Counted from the first letter of the stretch, positions 42,005-51,170 are shown. The stretch is DNA of 64,000 nt from an uncultured Blautia sp. (GCF_934372025.1 NZ_CAKROJ010000002.1:1-64000), one strand, 5' to 3'. The notes: generated by a model from the sequence alone, not told the origin. A program made the numbers and translations.

Positions 42005-42238
42005 ATGTTAGAAGAAATGAGAAAAATGATCGCAGAACAGTTAAACTGCGAAGAGAGCGAAATTACAGCAGATACTTCTTTTAAAGATGATCTTGGAGCA
42101 GATTCTCTTGATCTTTTTGAACTGGTAATGGCTCTGGAAGATGAGTACAATATTGAGATACCTGCTGAAGAACTGACAGAACTGGCAACAGTGGGAGACG
42201 TGATCGAGTATCTCAGAGGCAGAGGTATTGAGGCATAA
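42005..42238 (+). CDS. acpP: Acyl carrier protein
   Basis: 77-aa acidic carrier of acyl chains for fatty acid and lipid synthesis. ATG 42005 (MLEEMRKMIAEQL) is eight bases after AAGGAG; ATG 41999 is only two bases away and less likely. The phosphopantetheine site is Ser34 in GADSLDLFEL, followed by helix III ELTELATVGDVIEYL. The gene is not with fab genes; it has its own strong promoter and terminator. The phosphopantetheinyl transferase at 45.6 kb could load its cofactor. Confidence 0.95.
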   Translation: MLEEMRKMIAEQLNCEESEITADTSFKDDLGADSLDLFELVMALEDEYNIEIPAEELTELATVGDVIEYLRGRGIEA

Positions 42239-42252
42239 GAACGAAAGAAATT

Positions 42253-42282
42253 CCCTGAGGCAGTGATGCCTCAGGGGTTTTA
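42253..42282 (+). terminator. Terminator after acpP
   Basis: CCCTGAGGCA (42253-42262), loop GTGA, TGCCTCAGGG (42267-42276), then GTTTTA. Confidence 0.85.
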
Positions 42283-42322
42283 CATTTCTAGTTTATATAT
42301 TTTGAAAGGCAGGAAAGATATA

Positions 42323-43771
42323 ATGACAAAGATCAGAACAAGATTTGCACCGAGCCCTACAGGAAGAATGCACGTAGGTAATCTTCGTACAGCGCTCTAT
42401 GCATATCTTATCGCAAAACATGAAGGCGGTGACTTTATTCTTCGAATCGAGGATACCGACCAGGAACGTTATGTAGAAGGGGCAGTAGATATTATCTACC
42501 GCACTATGGCTGGTACAGGTCTTATTCATGATGAGGGACCGGATAAGGATAAGGGATTCGGACCGTATGTACAGAGCGAGAGACAGGCATCCGGACTTTA
42601 TCTGAAATACGCACAGCAGCTGATCGAGCAGGGAGATGCATATTATTGTTTCTGTGGCCAGGAAGAACTGGAATCCATGAAGAGAGTGGTTGCCGGTAAA
42701 GAAATCTCTATTTATGACAAGAGATGTCTGAAGCTTTCCAAAGAAGAAGTACAGAGACGTCTGGATGCAGGTGAACCACATGTTATCCGTTTTAATATGC
42801 CGACAGAGGGAACTACTACTTTCCATGATGTGATTTATGGAGATATCACAGTTAACAACGAAGAAATGGAAGATCTGATCCTGATCAAATCAGACGGATA
42901 TCCGACGTACAACTTTGCAAATGTAATTGATGACCATCTTATGGGAATTACACATGTGGTCAGAGGAAATGAATATCTTTCTTCTGCTCCGAAATACAAC
43001 CGTATCTATGAAGCTTTTGGATGGGACATTCCGGTTTATGTACATTGTCCGTTGATCACAAATGAAGAACATCAGAAGCTTTCCAAGCGTTCTGGACATT
43101 CTTCTTATGAAGATCTTCTGGATCAGGGATTTGTTACAGAAGCAATCGTTAACTTTGTTGCACTGCTTGGATGGAGTCCGCAGGATAATCGTGAAATCTT
43201 TTCACTTCCTGAACTGGTTGAGGCTTTTGATTATCATCATATCAGCAAATCACCAGCTGTATTTGATATTACCAAGCTTCGCTGGATGAATGGAGAATAT
43301 ATTAAGAAAATGGACCCGGAAGAATTCTATGAAAAAGCTCTTCCATATATGAAAGAAGTCCTGAAAAAAGATTACAACTTCCACAAGATTGCTGGAATGG
43401 TACAGACACGAATCGAAACATTCCCGGATATTCCGGCTCTGATCGATTTCTTTGAAGAAGTTCCGGAATATGATTCTGCAATGTATTGCCATAAGAAGAT
43501 GAAAACAAATGAAGAAACTTCTCTTGCAGTACTCAAGGAAGTACTTCCGGTTCTGGAAGCACAGGAAGAATATACAAATGATCCATTATTTGAATCCTTA
43601 AGCGCATTTGTCAAAGAAAAAGGATATAAGAATGGATACGTAATGTGGCCGCTTCGTACAGCTGTATCAGGTAAGCAGATGACACCTGCCGGAGCAACTG
43701 AGATCATGGAGATCATCGGAAAAGAAGAAACACTGAAACGTGTAAAAGCAGCAATCGATAAACTCAGCTGA
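42323..43771 (+). CDS. gltX: Glutamate--tRNA ligase
   Basis: 482-aa class I aminoacyl-tRNA synthetase that charges tRNA-Glu, and perhaps tRNA-Gln if the organism uses the amidotransferase route. ATG 42323 (MTKIRTRFAPSPTGRMHVGN) contains the HIGH-type motif; the upstream frame would run through the acpP terminator. The KMSKS-type motif reads HQKLSKRSGHSS. The C-terminal half is the helical anticodon-binding region. SD aggaaag. The next gene (helicase) follows after 9 bp. Confidence 0.96.
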   Translation: MTKIRTRFAPSPTGRMHVGNLRTALYAYLIAKHEGGDFILRIEDTDQERYVEGAVDIIYRTMAGTGLIHDEGPDKDKGFGPYVQSERQASGLYLKYAQQLIEQGDAYYCFCGQEELESMKRVVAGKEISIYDKRCLKLSKEEVQRRLDAGEPHVIRFNMPTEGTTTFHDVIYGDITVNNEEMEDLILIKSDGYPTYNFANVIDDHLMGITHVVRGNEYLSSAPKYNRIYEAFGWDIPVYVHCPLITNEEHQKLSKRSGHSSYEDLLDQGFVTEAIVNFVALLGWSPQDNREIFSLPELVEAFDYHHISKSPAVFDITKLRWMNGEYIKKMDPEEFYEKALPYMKEVLKKDYNFHKIAGMVQTRIETFPDIPALIDFFEEVPEYDSAMYCHKKMKTNEETSLAVLKEVLPVLEAQEEYTNDPLFESLSAFVKEKGYKNGYVMWPLRTAVSGKQMTPAGATEIMEIIGKEETLKRVKAAIDKLS

Positions 43772-43780
43772 GAGTAATAA

Positions 43781-45613
43781 ATGATAAAAAGAAACCCATC
43801 TCAACAAAGAGCAATCGCTCACCTGTCAGGACCAATGATGGTTCTGGCAGGCCCCGGTTCGGGGAAAACCTCCGTAATTGTAGAACGAACTGCATATATG
43901 ATAAATGAAGGTGATATCTCACCGGCAAATATTCTGGTGGTAACTTTTTCCAGAGCTGCGGCGAAGGAAATGAAAGAACGTTTTTTGAGCTTTACCGGGC
44001 AGAAGTATACACCGGTTACTTTTGGTACCTTTCATGGCGTTTTTTATGGAATTCTGAAACAGGCATATGGTTTTACTGCGGCGAATATTTTATCGGACGA
44101 AGAAAAATCCGGTATTTTAAAAGAACTGGCATTAAATTATGGAGGAGATCTGGCAGAAGAAGGTGATTTTGCAGAAGAAATTGCAAAAGAGATCAGTGTG
44201 GTAAAGGGAAATAAAATCTCGCTGGAACATTATTATTCCTCATGTTGTCCGGATGAAGTTTTCAGGCAGATTTATCAGGGATATCGTGAGGCATGCCAGA
44301 GCAGACGTAAACTGGATTTTGACGATATGATCTTATACTGTTATGAACTATTCACCCAGAGAAAAGATATTCTGGCAGCCTGGCAGAAGAAGTTTCAGTA
44401 TATTCTGGTGGATGAATTCCAGGATATCAATCAGCTTCAGTACGATATTGTGCGTATGCTGGCACAGCCGCAGAATAATCTGTTTATCGTAGGGGATGAT
44501 GATCAGTCTATTTATCATTTTCGTGGAGCAAGACCGGAGATCATGCTGAATTTTAACAGAGATTATCCGGAAGCAGAAACGGTTACGCTGAATGTGAATT
44601 ATCGCTGCAGCGGACAGATTCTTGCTTCTGCCATGAGGGTGATCGGAGAAAATAAAAAGCGTTTTTCCAAGAAGCTTTCCACTCCGAATCAGGCAGGAGA
44701 TGCAGTTATGATCCGGGAATTTCAGAATCCCCGGGAAGAGTATCTGACAGTTGTGTCAGAACTCAGAGAACGACTGGAGAATGGTGAAAAGCTTGAGGAT
44801 ACGGCGATACTCCTTCGTACCAATCAGGAGGCAGAAGGACTGGTCGGAGCTTTAATGGAACGGCAGGTTCCTTTCAATATGAAGGAGAAACTTCCAAATC
44901 TTTTTCATCACTGGATATGCCGGAATCTTCTTGCCTATATGCACTTTGCGGCAGGAGAGAAGAACAGGAAATATTTTGTTGAATTCATGAATCGGCCAAA
45001 TCGTTATATTTCGCGTGATGCGTTGTCTCTGTCACCGATCGTGGATTTTGAAGAACTGAAAGAATTTTATAAAAATAAGGACTGGATGTGTGACCGTATC
45101 ACAACCCTGGAAACACATCTCAGAGTATTAAAAGGTCTGGCTCCTTATGCTGCAATAAATTTTATCCGTAAAGGAATGGGATATGAAGAATACTTGCATG
45201 AATATGCAGAGTATCGTAAAATAAAACCAGAAGAGTTGAGTGAGATTCTGGATCGACTGACAGAGAGTACCAGAGGGATGAACAGTCTGGAAGAGTGGGA
45301 AGCTTACATAGAAGATTATACAACAAAACTGGAAGAACAGGCACGCAGGGCAGAGCAGGAACGAGAGGGCGTTCTGATCTCCACACTCCATGGAGTGAAG
45401 GGACTGGAGTATGATTTTGTGTATATTCTGAATGTAAACGAAGGCAGTATGCCTTATCGGAAAGCAGTACTGGAACCTGCAATCGAAGAGGAACGGCGAC
45501 TTTTTTATGTTGGAATGACCCGTGCCAGGAAAAAGCTGGCATTATGTTACGTGAGACAGCAATATGAAAAGAAACGGGAACCGTCCCGGTTCTTAAAGGA
45601 GGCTGGAGTATGA
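43781..45613 (+). CDS. UvrD/Rep/PcrA-family ATP-dependent DNA helicase
   Basis: 610-aa superfamily 1A helicase, 3'-5' by family. The Q motif NPSQQRAI and Walker A LAGPGSGKTS (Lys29) open the protein. Others seen are VVTFSRAAAKEMKER (Ia), TFGTFHGVFYGIL, LVDEFQDINQLQYDI (II), GDDDQSIYHFRGARPE (III), VNYRCSGQI (IV), LLRTNQEAEGL, STLHGVKGLEYDFVYILNV (V) and ERRLFYVGMTRARKKL (VI). It is about 120 residues shorter than PcrA, so it is a paralogue rather than PcrA itself. Its stop overlaps the next start (ATGA). Confidence 0.92.
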   Translation: MIKRNPSQQRAIAHLSGPMMVLAGPGSGKTSVIVERTAYMINEGDISPANILVVTFSRAAAKEMKERFLSFTGQKYTPVTFGTFHGVFYGILKQAYGFTAANILSDEEKSGILKELALNYGGDLAEEGDFAEEIAKEISVVKGNKISLEHYYSSCCPDEVFRQIYQGYREACQSRRKLDFDDMILYCYELFTQRKDILAAWQKKFQYILVDEFQDINQLQYDIVRMLAQPQNNLFIVGDDDQSIYHFRGARPEIMLNFNRDYPEAETVTLNVNYRCSGQILASAMRVIGENKKRFSKKLSTPNQAGDAVMIREFQNPREEYLTVVSELRERLENGEKLEDTAILLRTNQEAEGLVGALMERQVPFNMKEKLPNLFHHWICRNLLAYMHFAAGEKNRKYFVEFMNRPNRYISRDALSLSPIVDFEELKEFYKNKDWMCDRITTLETHLRVLKGLAPYAAINFIRKGMGYEEYLHEYAEYRKIKPEELSEILDRLTESTRGMNSLEEWEAYIEDYTTKLEEQARRAEQEREGVLISTLHGVKGLEYDFVYILNVNEGSMPYRKAVLEPAIEEERRLFYVGMTRARKKLALCYVRQQYEKKREPSRFLKEAGV

Positions 45614-46158
45614 AGGCGGTTATTTATTTTACAGAGGTTCCACAGCAGTATGAGAACAAAAATATGGAACATATGATAGGCGAGAAGCTTCTGGCAGCAG
45701 GATTGTATCGTGAATATGGATTAAAGCTGGCTTTTGAACCGAGAGCAACAGGAGAGCATGGAAAACCATTTTTGACGTTGCAGCCGAAAATCCATTATAA
45801 TATTACGCATTCGGGAAAATATGTAATGTGTATCATTGCGGAGCAGGAAGTGGGAATTGATGTTCAGATACACAAAAAAGTGAATTATGAGCGGATGCTG
45901 GAACGTATGGTCCCGGCAGATATGATTCGCGAAATACTGGAGAGTGATGCCCCGGAGAAGGCCTTTTTTGTCCAGTGGGTATTAAGAGAGGCCTATATCA
46001 AATGGACGGGGGAAGGATTGTCCAGAGATCTTCGGACAATCTCTATGGATGATGGTTGTTATCTGATGCTGGATCTTGGAAATGAGTACAGTGGAGCTGT
46101 ATGGTCACAAAAACCTCTGGAAGTCAGATGGGAGCATGAGGAAGTGCAGCTGCCATAA
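45610..46158 (+). CDS. 4'-phosphopantetheinyl transferase (Sfp-like)
   Basis: 182-aa enzyme that moves phosphopantetheine from CoA to a carrier-protein serine. Motifs are HGKPFL then FNITHSG-like YNITHSGKYVM, the Mg-binding VGIDVQ, and W-x-x-REAYIKWTGEGL. It is shorter than Bacillus Sfp (about 224) and the C-terminus is reduced. No AcpS is present in the window, and acpP lies 3.4 kb upstream, so it may activate the ACP or an unseen NRPS/PKS. ATG overlaps the helicase stop by 4 bp. Confidence 0.88.
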   Translation: MKAVIYFTEVPQQYENKNMEHMIGEKLLAAGLYREYGLKLAFEPRATGEHGKPFLTLQPKIHYNITHSGKYVMCIIAEQEVGIDVQIHKKVNYERMLERMVPADMIREILESDAPEKAFFVQWVLREAYIKWTGEGLSRDLRTISMDDGCYLMLDLGNEYSGAVWSQKPLEVRWEHEEVQLP

Positions 46159-46187
46159 AACAGGTTTTTCATGGTAATAAAAACAGA

Positions 46188-47144
46188 TTGTCCTCATATA
46201 TTAACTGTAAAGAGGTGAGGGCAATCGACGGAAAAAATGTTCAGAATTTGTTTGCAGAAAATATCCGAAAACTCCTGATCGAGGAGAAGCCGGATTATGA
46301 CAGTATTTATGAAATCAGGCTCAGGACAGGAAAACCATTGTTTCTGGTTTATTCCGGAGGAGAACGTTGTTTAAAGATAAAAGGGCGAGAGCCATATCTG
46401 GTAACAGGACAGGATCTTAAGGAAACATTGGAATATGTCAGTGGCTATTCCTTATATGCCTGCGAAGATGAAATTCGTCAGGGCTACATAAGCGTGCAGG
46501 GGGGACATCGGATCGGTGTTGCCGGTAAAGTGATTCTGGATGGGAAGCATATCAGGGGAATGAAATATATTTCCTGCATTAATGTCCGATTATCTCATCA
46601 GGTACCTGGATGCGCGGATACTGTCATGCCATATATCCAAGATGGAGAGCATCTTTCACATACGTTGATCATTTCACCGCCCAGAGGCGGAAAGACGACA
46701 CTTCTACGGGATGTGATTCGTCAGCTCAGTAATGGACGAGAGGACATTCCGGGAGTAACCGTTGGAGTAGTGGATGAGAGAAGCGAACTTGCAGGAAGCT
46801 GGCAGGGGATTCCTCAAAATGATCTGGGATTGCGGACAGACATTCTTGATGCATGTCCTAAAGCAGAGGGGATGCAGATGCTGGTGCGCGCTATGTCTCC
46901 GGATGTGGTGGCAGTGGATGAACTTGGCAGGGAAGAGGATTTTCGTGCGGTTGAAAGTGTGATCCACTGTGGCTGCTGTCTGATCGCAACTGCACATGGG
47001 AATTCGCTGGAAGACGTTTTGAGACAGCCTTTCTTCCAGAAATTAAAAGAAATGGAAATATTTGAAAAATATATTGTTCTTGGAGGCAGAAACCAGGTAG
47101 GTGCGATAAAAGGAATCTACGATGGAAAGGGAAAACCATGCTGA
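46188..47144 (+). CDS. spoIIIAA: Stage III sporulation protein AA
   Basis: About 318-aa cytosolic ATPase (306-318 depending on start) of the SpoIIIA-SpoIIQ channel that feeds the forespore. It resembles secretion ATPases: EIRLRTGKPLFLVY in the N-terminal domain, Walker A SPPRGGKTTLLRD, then VGVVDERSELAG and VVAVDELGREEDF. The frame opens at TTG 46188 without an SD. GTG 46215 and an ATC at 46224, six bases after AGAGGTG, are the other candidates, so the true start is unresolved. A weak sigma-E-like pair GCATGAG-N14-CATAAAAC (about 46134-46161) lies upstream. First gene of spoIIIAA-AH. Confidence 0.93.
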   Translation: MSSYINCKEVRAIDGKNVQNLFAENIRKLLIEEKPDYDSIYEIRLRTGKPLFLVYSGGERCLKIKGREPYLVTGQDLKETLEYVSGYSLYACEDEIRQGYISVQGGHRIGVAGKVILDGKHIRGMKYISCINVRLSHQVPGCADTVMPYIQDGEHLSHTLIISPPRGGKTTLLRDVIRQLSNGREDIPGVTVGVVDERSELAGSWQGIPQNDLGLRTDILDACPKAEGMQMLVRAMSPDVVAVDELGREEDFRAVESVIHCGCCLIATAHGNSLEDVLRQPFFQKLKEMEIFEKYIVLGGRNQVGAIKGIYDGKGKPC

Positions 47145-47674
47145 AGCTTGTGGCTACGCTATTTCTGATTTTGGGTGGATCAGGAATTGGATATGCCAGA
47201 AGCAGGGAACTTACAGAAAGAGAAAAGAACCTGGAGATTTTACTTCAGATTCTTTTTTTGCTTAAAGGAGAAATTCGATGTGGGAATAGCTCACTTCCAG
47301 ATGCATTTGGAAAAATTGCAGATAAAATCGAAGGTTTTTCAGCAAATATTCTTAGAGACGCAGCGTATGAAATGGAAAATGGAGGAGGCAGAAATCTGGA
47401 AAGAATTCTTGAAGTCTGTATACAAAGAAATATTTGTGAAAAAAGTTTGCCGGGAAAAAAACGGAATGTAAGAGAGGAAATCAGATTCTGGCAAACACTT
47501 GGAAGCAGGCTTGGATATCTGGACAGAGAAATGCAGATTCAGCAAATTGAACAGATGGAAATTGAATTGGAAATCTGTCGAAAAAGGTTCAGAGAAAAAC
47601 TTCCGGAACAGAAAAAAATTTGCCGGATGCTGGGAATCATGACAGGTATTATGCTGGCAGTGTTGTTTTGGTAA
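47138..47674 (+). CDS. spoIIIAB: Stage III sporulation protein AB
   Basis: 178-aa membrane protein with an N-terminal helix (LVATLFLILGGSGIGYA), a long soluble helical middle and a C-terminal helix (MLGIMTGIMLAVLFW). This is the GspF/pilin-platform-like layout of SpoIIIAB. RSRELTEREKNLEILLQIL and GNSSLPDAFGKIA are typical. It overlaps spoIIIAA by 7 bp. Confidence 0.93.
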   Translation: MLKLVATLFLILGGSGIGYARSRELTEREKNLEILLQILFLLKGEIRCGNSSLPDAFGKIADKIEGFSANILRDAAYEMENGGGRNLERILEVCIQRNICEKSLPGKKRNVREEIRFWQTLGSRLGYLDREMQIQQIEQMEIELEICRKRFREKLPEQKKICRMLGIMTGIMLAVLFW

Positions 47675-47692
47675 GAGAAGAAGGAGGGAAAA

Positions 47693-47887
47693 GTGGAAGT
47701 CACCATTATTTTTAAAATAGCGGCGGTTGGAATTCTGGTTTCCATTCTCTCTCAGGTTTTGAAACACAGTGGAAGGGATGAGCAGGCATTCCTGGTAAGT
47801 CTTGCAGGTCTTCTTATTGTCCTGTTCTGGATCGTACCTTATATTTATGAACTGTTTGTGGATATTCAGAAGTTATTCGTGTTGTAG
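47693..47887 (+). CDS. spoIIIAC: Stage III sporulation protein AC
   Basis: 64-aa protein with two transmembrane helices. It begins at GTG 47693 after AAGGAGG (VEVTIIFKIAAVGILVSIL), and the second helix is AFLVSLAGLLIVLFWIVPYI. The length and sequence, including the SGRDEQA loop, match SpoIIIAC. Sits between AB and AD with short gaps. Confidence 0.95.
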   Translation: MEVTIIFKIAAVGILVSILSQVLKHSGRDEQAFLVSLAGLLIVLFWIVPYIYELFVDIQKLFVL

Positions 47888-47899
47888 ACAGGAGGAAAG

Positions 47900-48286
47900 A
47901 TGGAAATAATAAAAATCTCACTTCTGGGAATCTGTGGAGTCATACTATGTTTTTTTCTGAAAGAGATAAGACCGGAATATACAGTTTTCATTACAATGGG
48001 AATCGGAATCATAATTCTTGGACTGGCAGTGGGAAAATTAAAATATCTTTTTGGAACACTCAGACAGCTGGGAGACAGCCTTCCTGTTGATCAGGAATAT
48101 CTTGCGACACTGATCAAGATGGTCGGAATTACCTATATTGGACAGTTTTCAGCAGGAATCTGCAAGGATGCAGGTCATCAGGCGACAGCTGTGCAGATTG
48201 AAATGTTCTGCAGGCTGGCAATTCTGGTGCAGAGTGTTCCGATTCTTCAGGCATTACTGGAGACGATTCAGGAGTTTATGACATGA
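47900..48286 (+). CDS. spoIIIAD: Stage III sporulation protein AD
   Basis: 128-aa membrane protein with about three or four helices. MEIIKISLLGICGVILCFFL, the loop RPEYTVFITMGIGI and TYIGQFSAGICKDAGHQATA are typical of SpoIIIAD. SD aggagg. It overlaps spoIIIAE by 4 bp. Confidence 0.95.
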   Translation: MEIIKISLLGICGVILCFFLKEIRPEYTVFITMGIGIIILGLAVGKLKYLFGTLRQLGDSLPVDQEYLATLIKMVGITYIGQFSAGICKDAGHQATAVQIEMFCRLAILVQSVPILQALLETIQEFMT

Positions 48287-49518
48287 AAAAACATTCCCAG
48301 GAGTGGATTTGGAGAATCAAAATTCTTCTGACAGTGATATTGTGTATGGGAATAGCTGCATGGCAGAACATAGAGGTTTATGGAAATAGTGAAGAAAATC
48401 AGAAACAACAGGAAACAGAGGAAGAAGGTGCTGGGGATGCAAAAAATCTGAGTCAGGATGAAACCGAAATAACAGAGGAGCTTCTTGAGGAAGTCGATCT
48501 TTCAGATGTACAGAAAATGTTGGACGAGCTTTTTGGAAAGGACAGCTTTTCTATGAAAGAAGCGCTGATAAAACTTACCAGAGGAGAACGGGCATTTTCA
48601 AAAGAAGCATTGCAGGAGTTTGTATACCGCTCTTTGTTTTATCGTGTGGAGCAGGAAAAAGAACTCTTTGTAAAACTGCTTCTTTTGATTTTGCTGTCAG
48701 CAGCGTTTGCGGGTTTTGCCGAGGTATTTGAAAATAACCAGATTGCAGATATTAGCTTTGTAGTGGTTTATTTGTTGGTTTTTGCGATTTTGATGGATTC
48801 TTTTTCTAAAATGAGCAGTTCGCTGGAAAAAACAATTGGCTGGATGACGGAGCTGATGAAAGGATTGGCACCGGCGTATTATATGACAGTCTGTGTGGCT
48901 TCGGGAACAGCCTCAGCAACTGTTTTTTATGAGGGGGTACTGATTCTGGTTTGGGGAATCCAGTGGCTTCTTCTGACGGTGCTGCTCCCTATGGCTGGTA
49001 TGTATGTCCTTTTACAGCTTGTGAACGCACTGTCAAAAGAAGATATACTTGAAAAAATGGCAGAGCTTTTGAATACAGCAGTTTCCTGGGGATTAAAAAC
49101 ACTTCTTGCGGCAGTGGTGGGGTTACAGATTGTACGGAATCTTGTGGCACCCGTCATGGATTCTATGAAACGCGGTCTGCTGGGAAAAGCAGCAGGTGCA
49201 CTTCCCGGAGTTGGAAATGCGGTGAATATGGTTACAGAGTTGGTTGTGACAAGTGCAGTTCTTATCAGAAACTGTCTTGGAGTTGTGATTCTTGTTGTGT
49301 TTGTTTTGGCTGGGATCGGATCAATATTGCATTATGGGCTATTGTCTCTTTCTTACCGGCTTCTTGCGGCAGTGTCACAGCCGATTTCAGACAGGAGGAT
49401 GGTCAGAGCACTTGATGCGATGGGAGAAGGATGTGCGTTGCTTCTGCGGCTTCTTTTTACTGCAGAAGTATTGTGTATGCTGGCGTTTTTAGTATTGATG
49501 GCAGGGATTCAGAACTGA
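48283..49518 (+). CDS. spoIIIAE: Stage III sporulation protein AE
   Basis: 411-aa polytopic membrane protein. A signal-like N-terminal helix (about 10-28) and a long acidic extracytoplasmic stretch precede about six to eight helices. Conserved segments include MKGLAPAYYMTVCVASGTASA, GLKTLLAAVVGLQIV, GLLGKAAGALPGVGNAVNMV and AVSQPISDRRMVRALDAMGEG. Normal length for SpoIIIAE. Start ATGA overlaps spoIIIAD. Confidence 0.95.
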   Translation: MKKHSQEWIWRIKILLTVILCMGIAAWQNIEVYGNSEENQKQQETEEEGAGDAKNLSQDETEITEELLEEVDLSDVQKMLDELFGKDSFSMKEALIKLTRGERAFSKEALQEFVYRSLFYRVEQEKELFVKLLLLILLSAAFAGFAEVFENNQIADISFVVVYLLVFAILMDSFSKMSSSLEKTIGWMTELMKGLAPAYYMTVCVASGTASATVFYEGVLILVWGIQWLLLTVLLPMAGMYVLLQLVNALSKEDILEKMAELLNTAVSWGLKTLLAAVVGLQIVRNLVAPVMDSMKRGLLGKAAGALPGVGNAVNMVTELVVTSAVLIRNCLGVVILVVFVLAGIGSILHYGLLSLSYRLLAAVSQPISDRRMVRALDAMGEGCALLLRLLFTAEVLCMLAFLVLMAGIQN

Positions 49519-49554
49519 ATGAGCTGGCGGACAGAATAAGAGGAGAAGTGGAAA

Positions 49555-50160
49555 ATGAAGGCAGAAATCTATCAATGGGTAAGGATTCTGGCATCATTTT
49601 ATATTTTGTTTACGGTGATTCTTCAATTAATTCCAGATAAAAAATATGAGAGGTATATCAGGTCTTTTATGGGGCTTTTGCTGATTTATATTTTGGCGAT
49701 ACCGTTGTTGGACATTACCGGAAACAGCAGCCGGATTATTGAAAGTTTTTTTCGTAACTATGCAGAGGAGGTTTCGATTCTGGAGAAGAAGGAAACGGAA
49801 AATCTGCAGGGAATATATATTCGAAAAGGTTTTGAGAAGGAGCTCGCATCACAGATTATAAAAAAATGTGAAGAAGCAGGAATAAAAATGCAGGGAGTCA
49901 TCGTAGATATAGAAGGAGAGAAAATATCAGTGGGGCTGACTGTGGAAGAGAATCTGAGTGCGGAACAGAAAAGGAGGATACAGAATGAACTCCAGCAGAG
50001 ATTCGGACTCGAAGAGCAGAATATTAAAATTTTTTCAGGGAAAGATGGAAAAACAACAATGGACAGTGATTCTGCTTCTGGGGGTATTATTATCAGTGCT
50101 CGCACTTCCGGTATCAAAAAAGAGCAGTACTGTGCAGGAACGGCTTCTGCTGGAGGATGA
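49555..50160 (+). CDS. spoIIIAF: Stage III sporulation protein AF
   Basis: 201-aa protein with two N-terminal helices (WVRILASFYILFTVILQLIP and FMGLLLIYILAIPLLDI) and a soluble domain (about 65-160; FEKELASQIIKKCEEAGIKMQGV). The family domain seems to end near residue 165 (EEQNIKIFSG). The last 35-40 residues (Ser/Gly-rich) lie in DNA that also encodes the spoIIIAG N-terminus in another frame. SD agaggag precedes ATG 49555. Confidence 0.9.
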   Translation: MKAEIYQWVRILASFYILFTVILQLIPDKKYERYIRSFMGLLLIYILAIPLLDITGNSSRIIESFFRNYAEEVSILEKKETENLQGIYIRKGFEKELASQIIKKCEEAGIKMQGVIVDIEGEKISVGLTVEENLSAEQKRRIQNELQQRFGLEEQNIKIFSGKDGKTTMDSDSASGGIIISARTSGIKKEQYCAGTASAGG

Positions 50161-50428
50161 AACACAAAGTATGGTGGAGATACAGTCCTCGCTTGAACTT
50201 AAACTGCAGAATATTCTGGAATGTATGGAAGGCGCAGGAAAGGTAAAAGTAATGCTGATGACCGGAGAACAGAATGGAATCTATTCATCGGGTGAAACGG
50301 AAGTCAGGGGAGTTCTGATTGCAGCAGAAGGTGCATCAAATCCTGTAGTTGTACAGAAAATTCAACAGGCAGTGGAGGCATTATTTCAGATTGATGCCCA
50401 TAAAATAAAAATAATTAAATTGAAATGA
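49985..50428 (+). CDS. spoIIIAG: Stage III sporulation protein AG
   Basis: 147-aa ring-forming protein of the mother-cell/forespore channel. ATG 49985 is preceded by AAGGAGG (49971-49977) at a 7-nt spacer, the best SD of the operon. The product has a basic amphipathic N-terminus (MNSSRDSDSKSRILKFFQGK), one membrane helix (WTVILLLGVLLSVLALPV) and a ring-building-motif domain (LELKLQNILECMEGAGKVKVML, then EGASNPVVVQKIQQAVEALF). It overlaps spoIIIAF by 176 nt in a different frame. A start at ATG 50045 would shorten the overlap but has a poor SD. Confidence 0.88.
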   Translation: MNSSRDSDSKSRILKFFQGKMEKQQWTVILLLGVLLSVLALPVSKKSSTVQERLLLEDETQSMVEIQSSLELKLQNILECMEGAGKVKVMLMTGEQNGIYSSGETEVRGVLIAAEGASNPVVVQKIQQAVEALFQIDAHKIKIIKLK

Positions 50429-50438
50429 GGAGAGTAAA

Positions 50439-51170
50439 GTGAAAAAAATCGTAAAAAAGAATCAGGTGATCATTACATCACTGGCGATTTTGATTGCTGT
50501 TGCAGGCTATCTGAATTTTGCAGATGTGGATTTGGGAATCGGTGACAAAGAAGCAAGTACAGACAGCAGCAGTATTCTGGATCAGGTGGAATATGATCTG
50601 AGTGACGAAACAGCAGTTACAGATGAAAATGCAGAAACAGCTGCGGAGACAGCAGAAGTACCGGATGGCAGCAGCACGCCGGGAGAAGCTGTACTGACAG
50701 GAGCCTCGGATTTTGCAGCACAGGCCAGATTATCGAGGGAACAGATCCGTTCTCAGAATAAGGCAGATCTGCAGGAAATACTTAATAATACTGAAGTTGG
50801 AGATGATCAGAAACAGGAAGCAGTCAATACTATGGTTCAGATGACAGAAATAGCTGAAAAGGAAGCGGCAGCTGAAATGCTTCTGGAAGCAAAAGGTTTT
50901 GAGAATGCAGTAGTCAATCTGACCGGGGAAACTGCAGATGTGGTGGTGCCGCAGGCAGACCTGGAAGATTCAAAACGGGCACAGATTGAAGATATTATAA
51001 AGCGAAAGACAGGAATCGCACCGGAAAATATTGTGATAACACCGCTGAACGAGAGTGAGGAGAAAACTGCGGCAGAGACAGATATAACAATGGCAGAGGA
51101 AGAGAACGGTACATATGAAGAACAGGAAACATCCGGAGAAGATATCGTAACAGAAGGAATCTATGATTGA
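50439..51170 (+). CDS. spoIIIAH: Stage III sporulation protein AH
   Basis: 243-aa protein with one N-terminal helix (VIITSLAILIAVAGYLNFAD) and an extracytoplasmic YscJ/FliF-like ring domain that pairs with SpoIIQ. A variable acidic linker (about 33-75) is followed by SREQIRSQNKADLQEILNN, AAAEMLLEAKGFENAVVNLTG and RKTGIAPENIVITPL. The C-terminal 35 residues are acidic. SD tgaggag. Last gene of the operon, with a hairpin downstream. Confidence 0.93.
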   Translation: MKKIVKKNQVIITSLAILIAVAGYLNFADVDLGIGDKEASTDSSSILDQVEYDLSDETAVTDENAETAAETAEVPDGSSTPGEAVLTGASDFAAQARLSREQIRSQNKADLQEILNNTEVGDDQKQEAVNTMVQMTEIAEKEAAAEMLLEAKGFENAVVNLTGETADVVVPQADLEDSKRAQIEDIIKRKTGIAPENIVITPLNESEEKTAAETDITMAEEENGTYEEQETSGEDIVTEGIYD

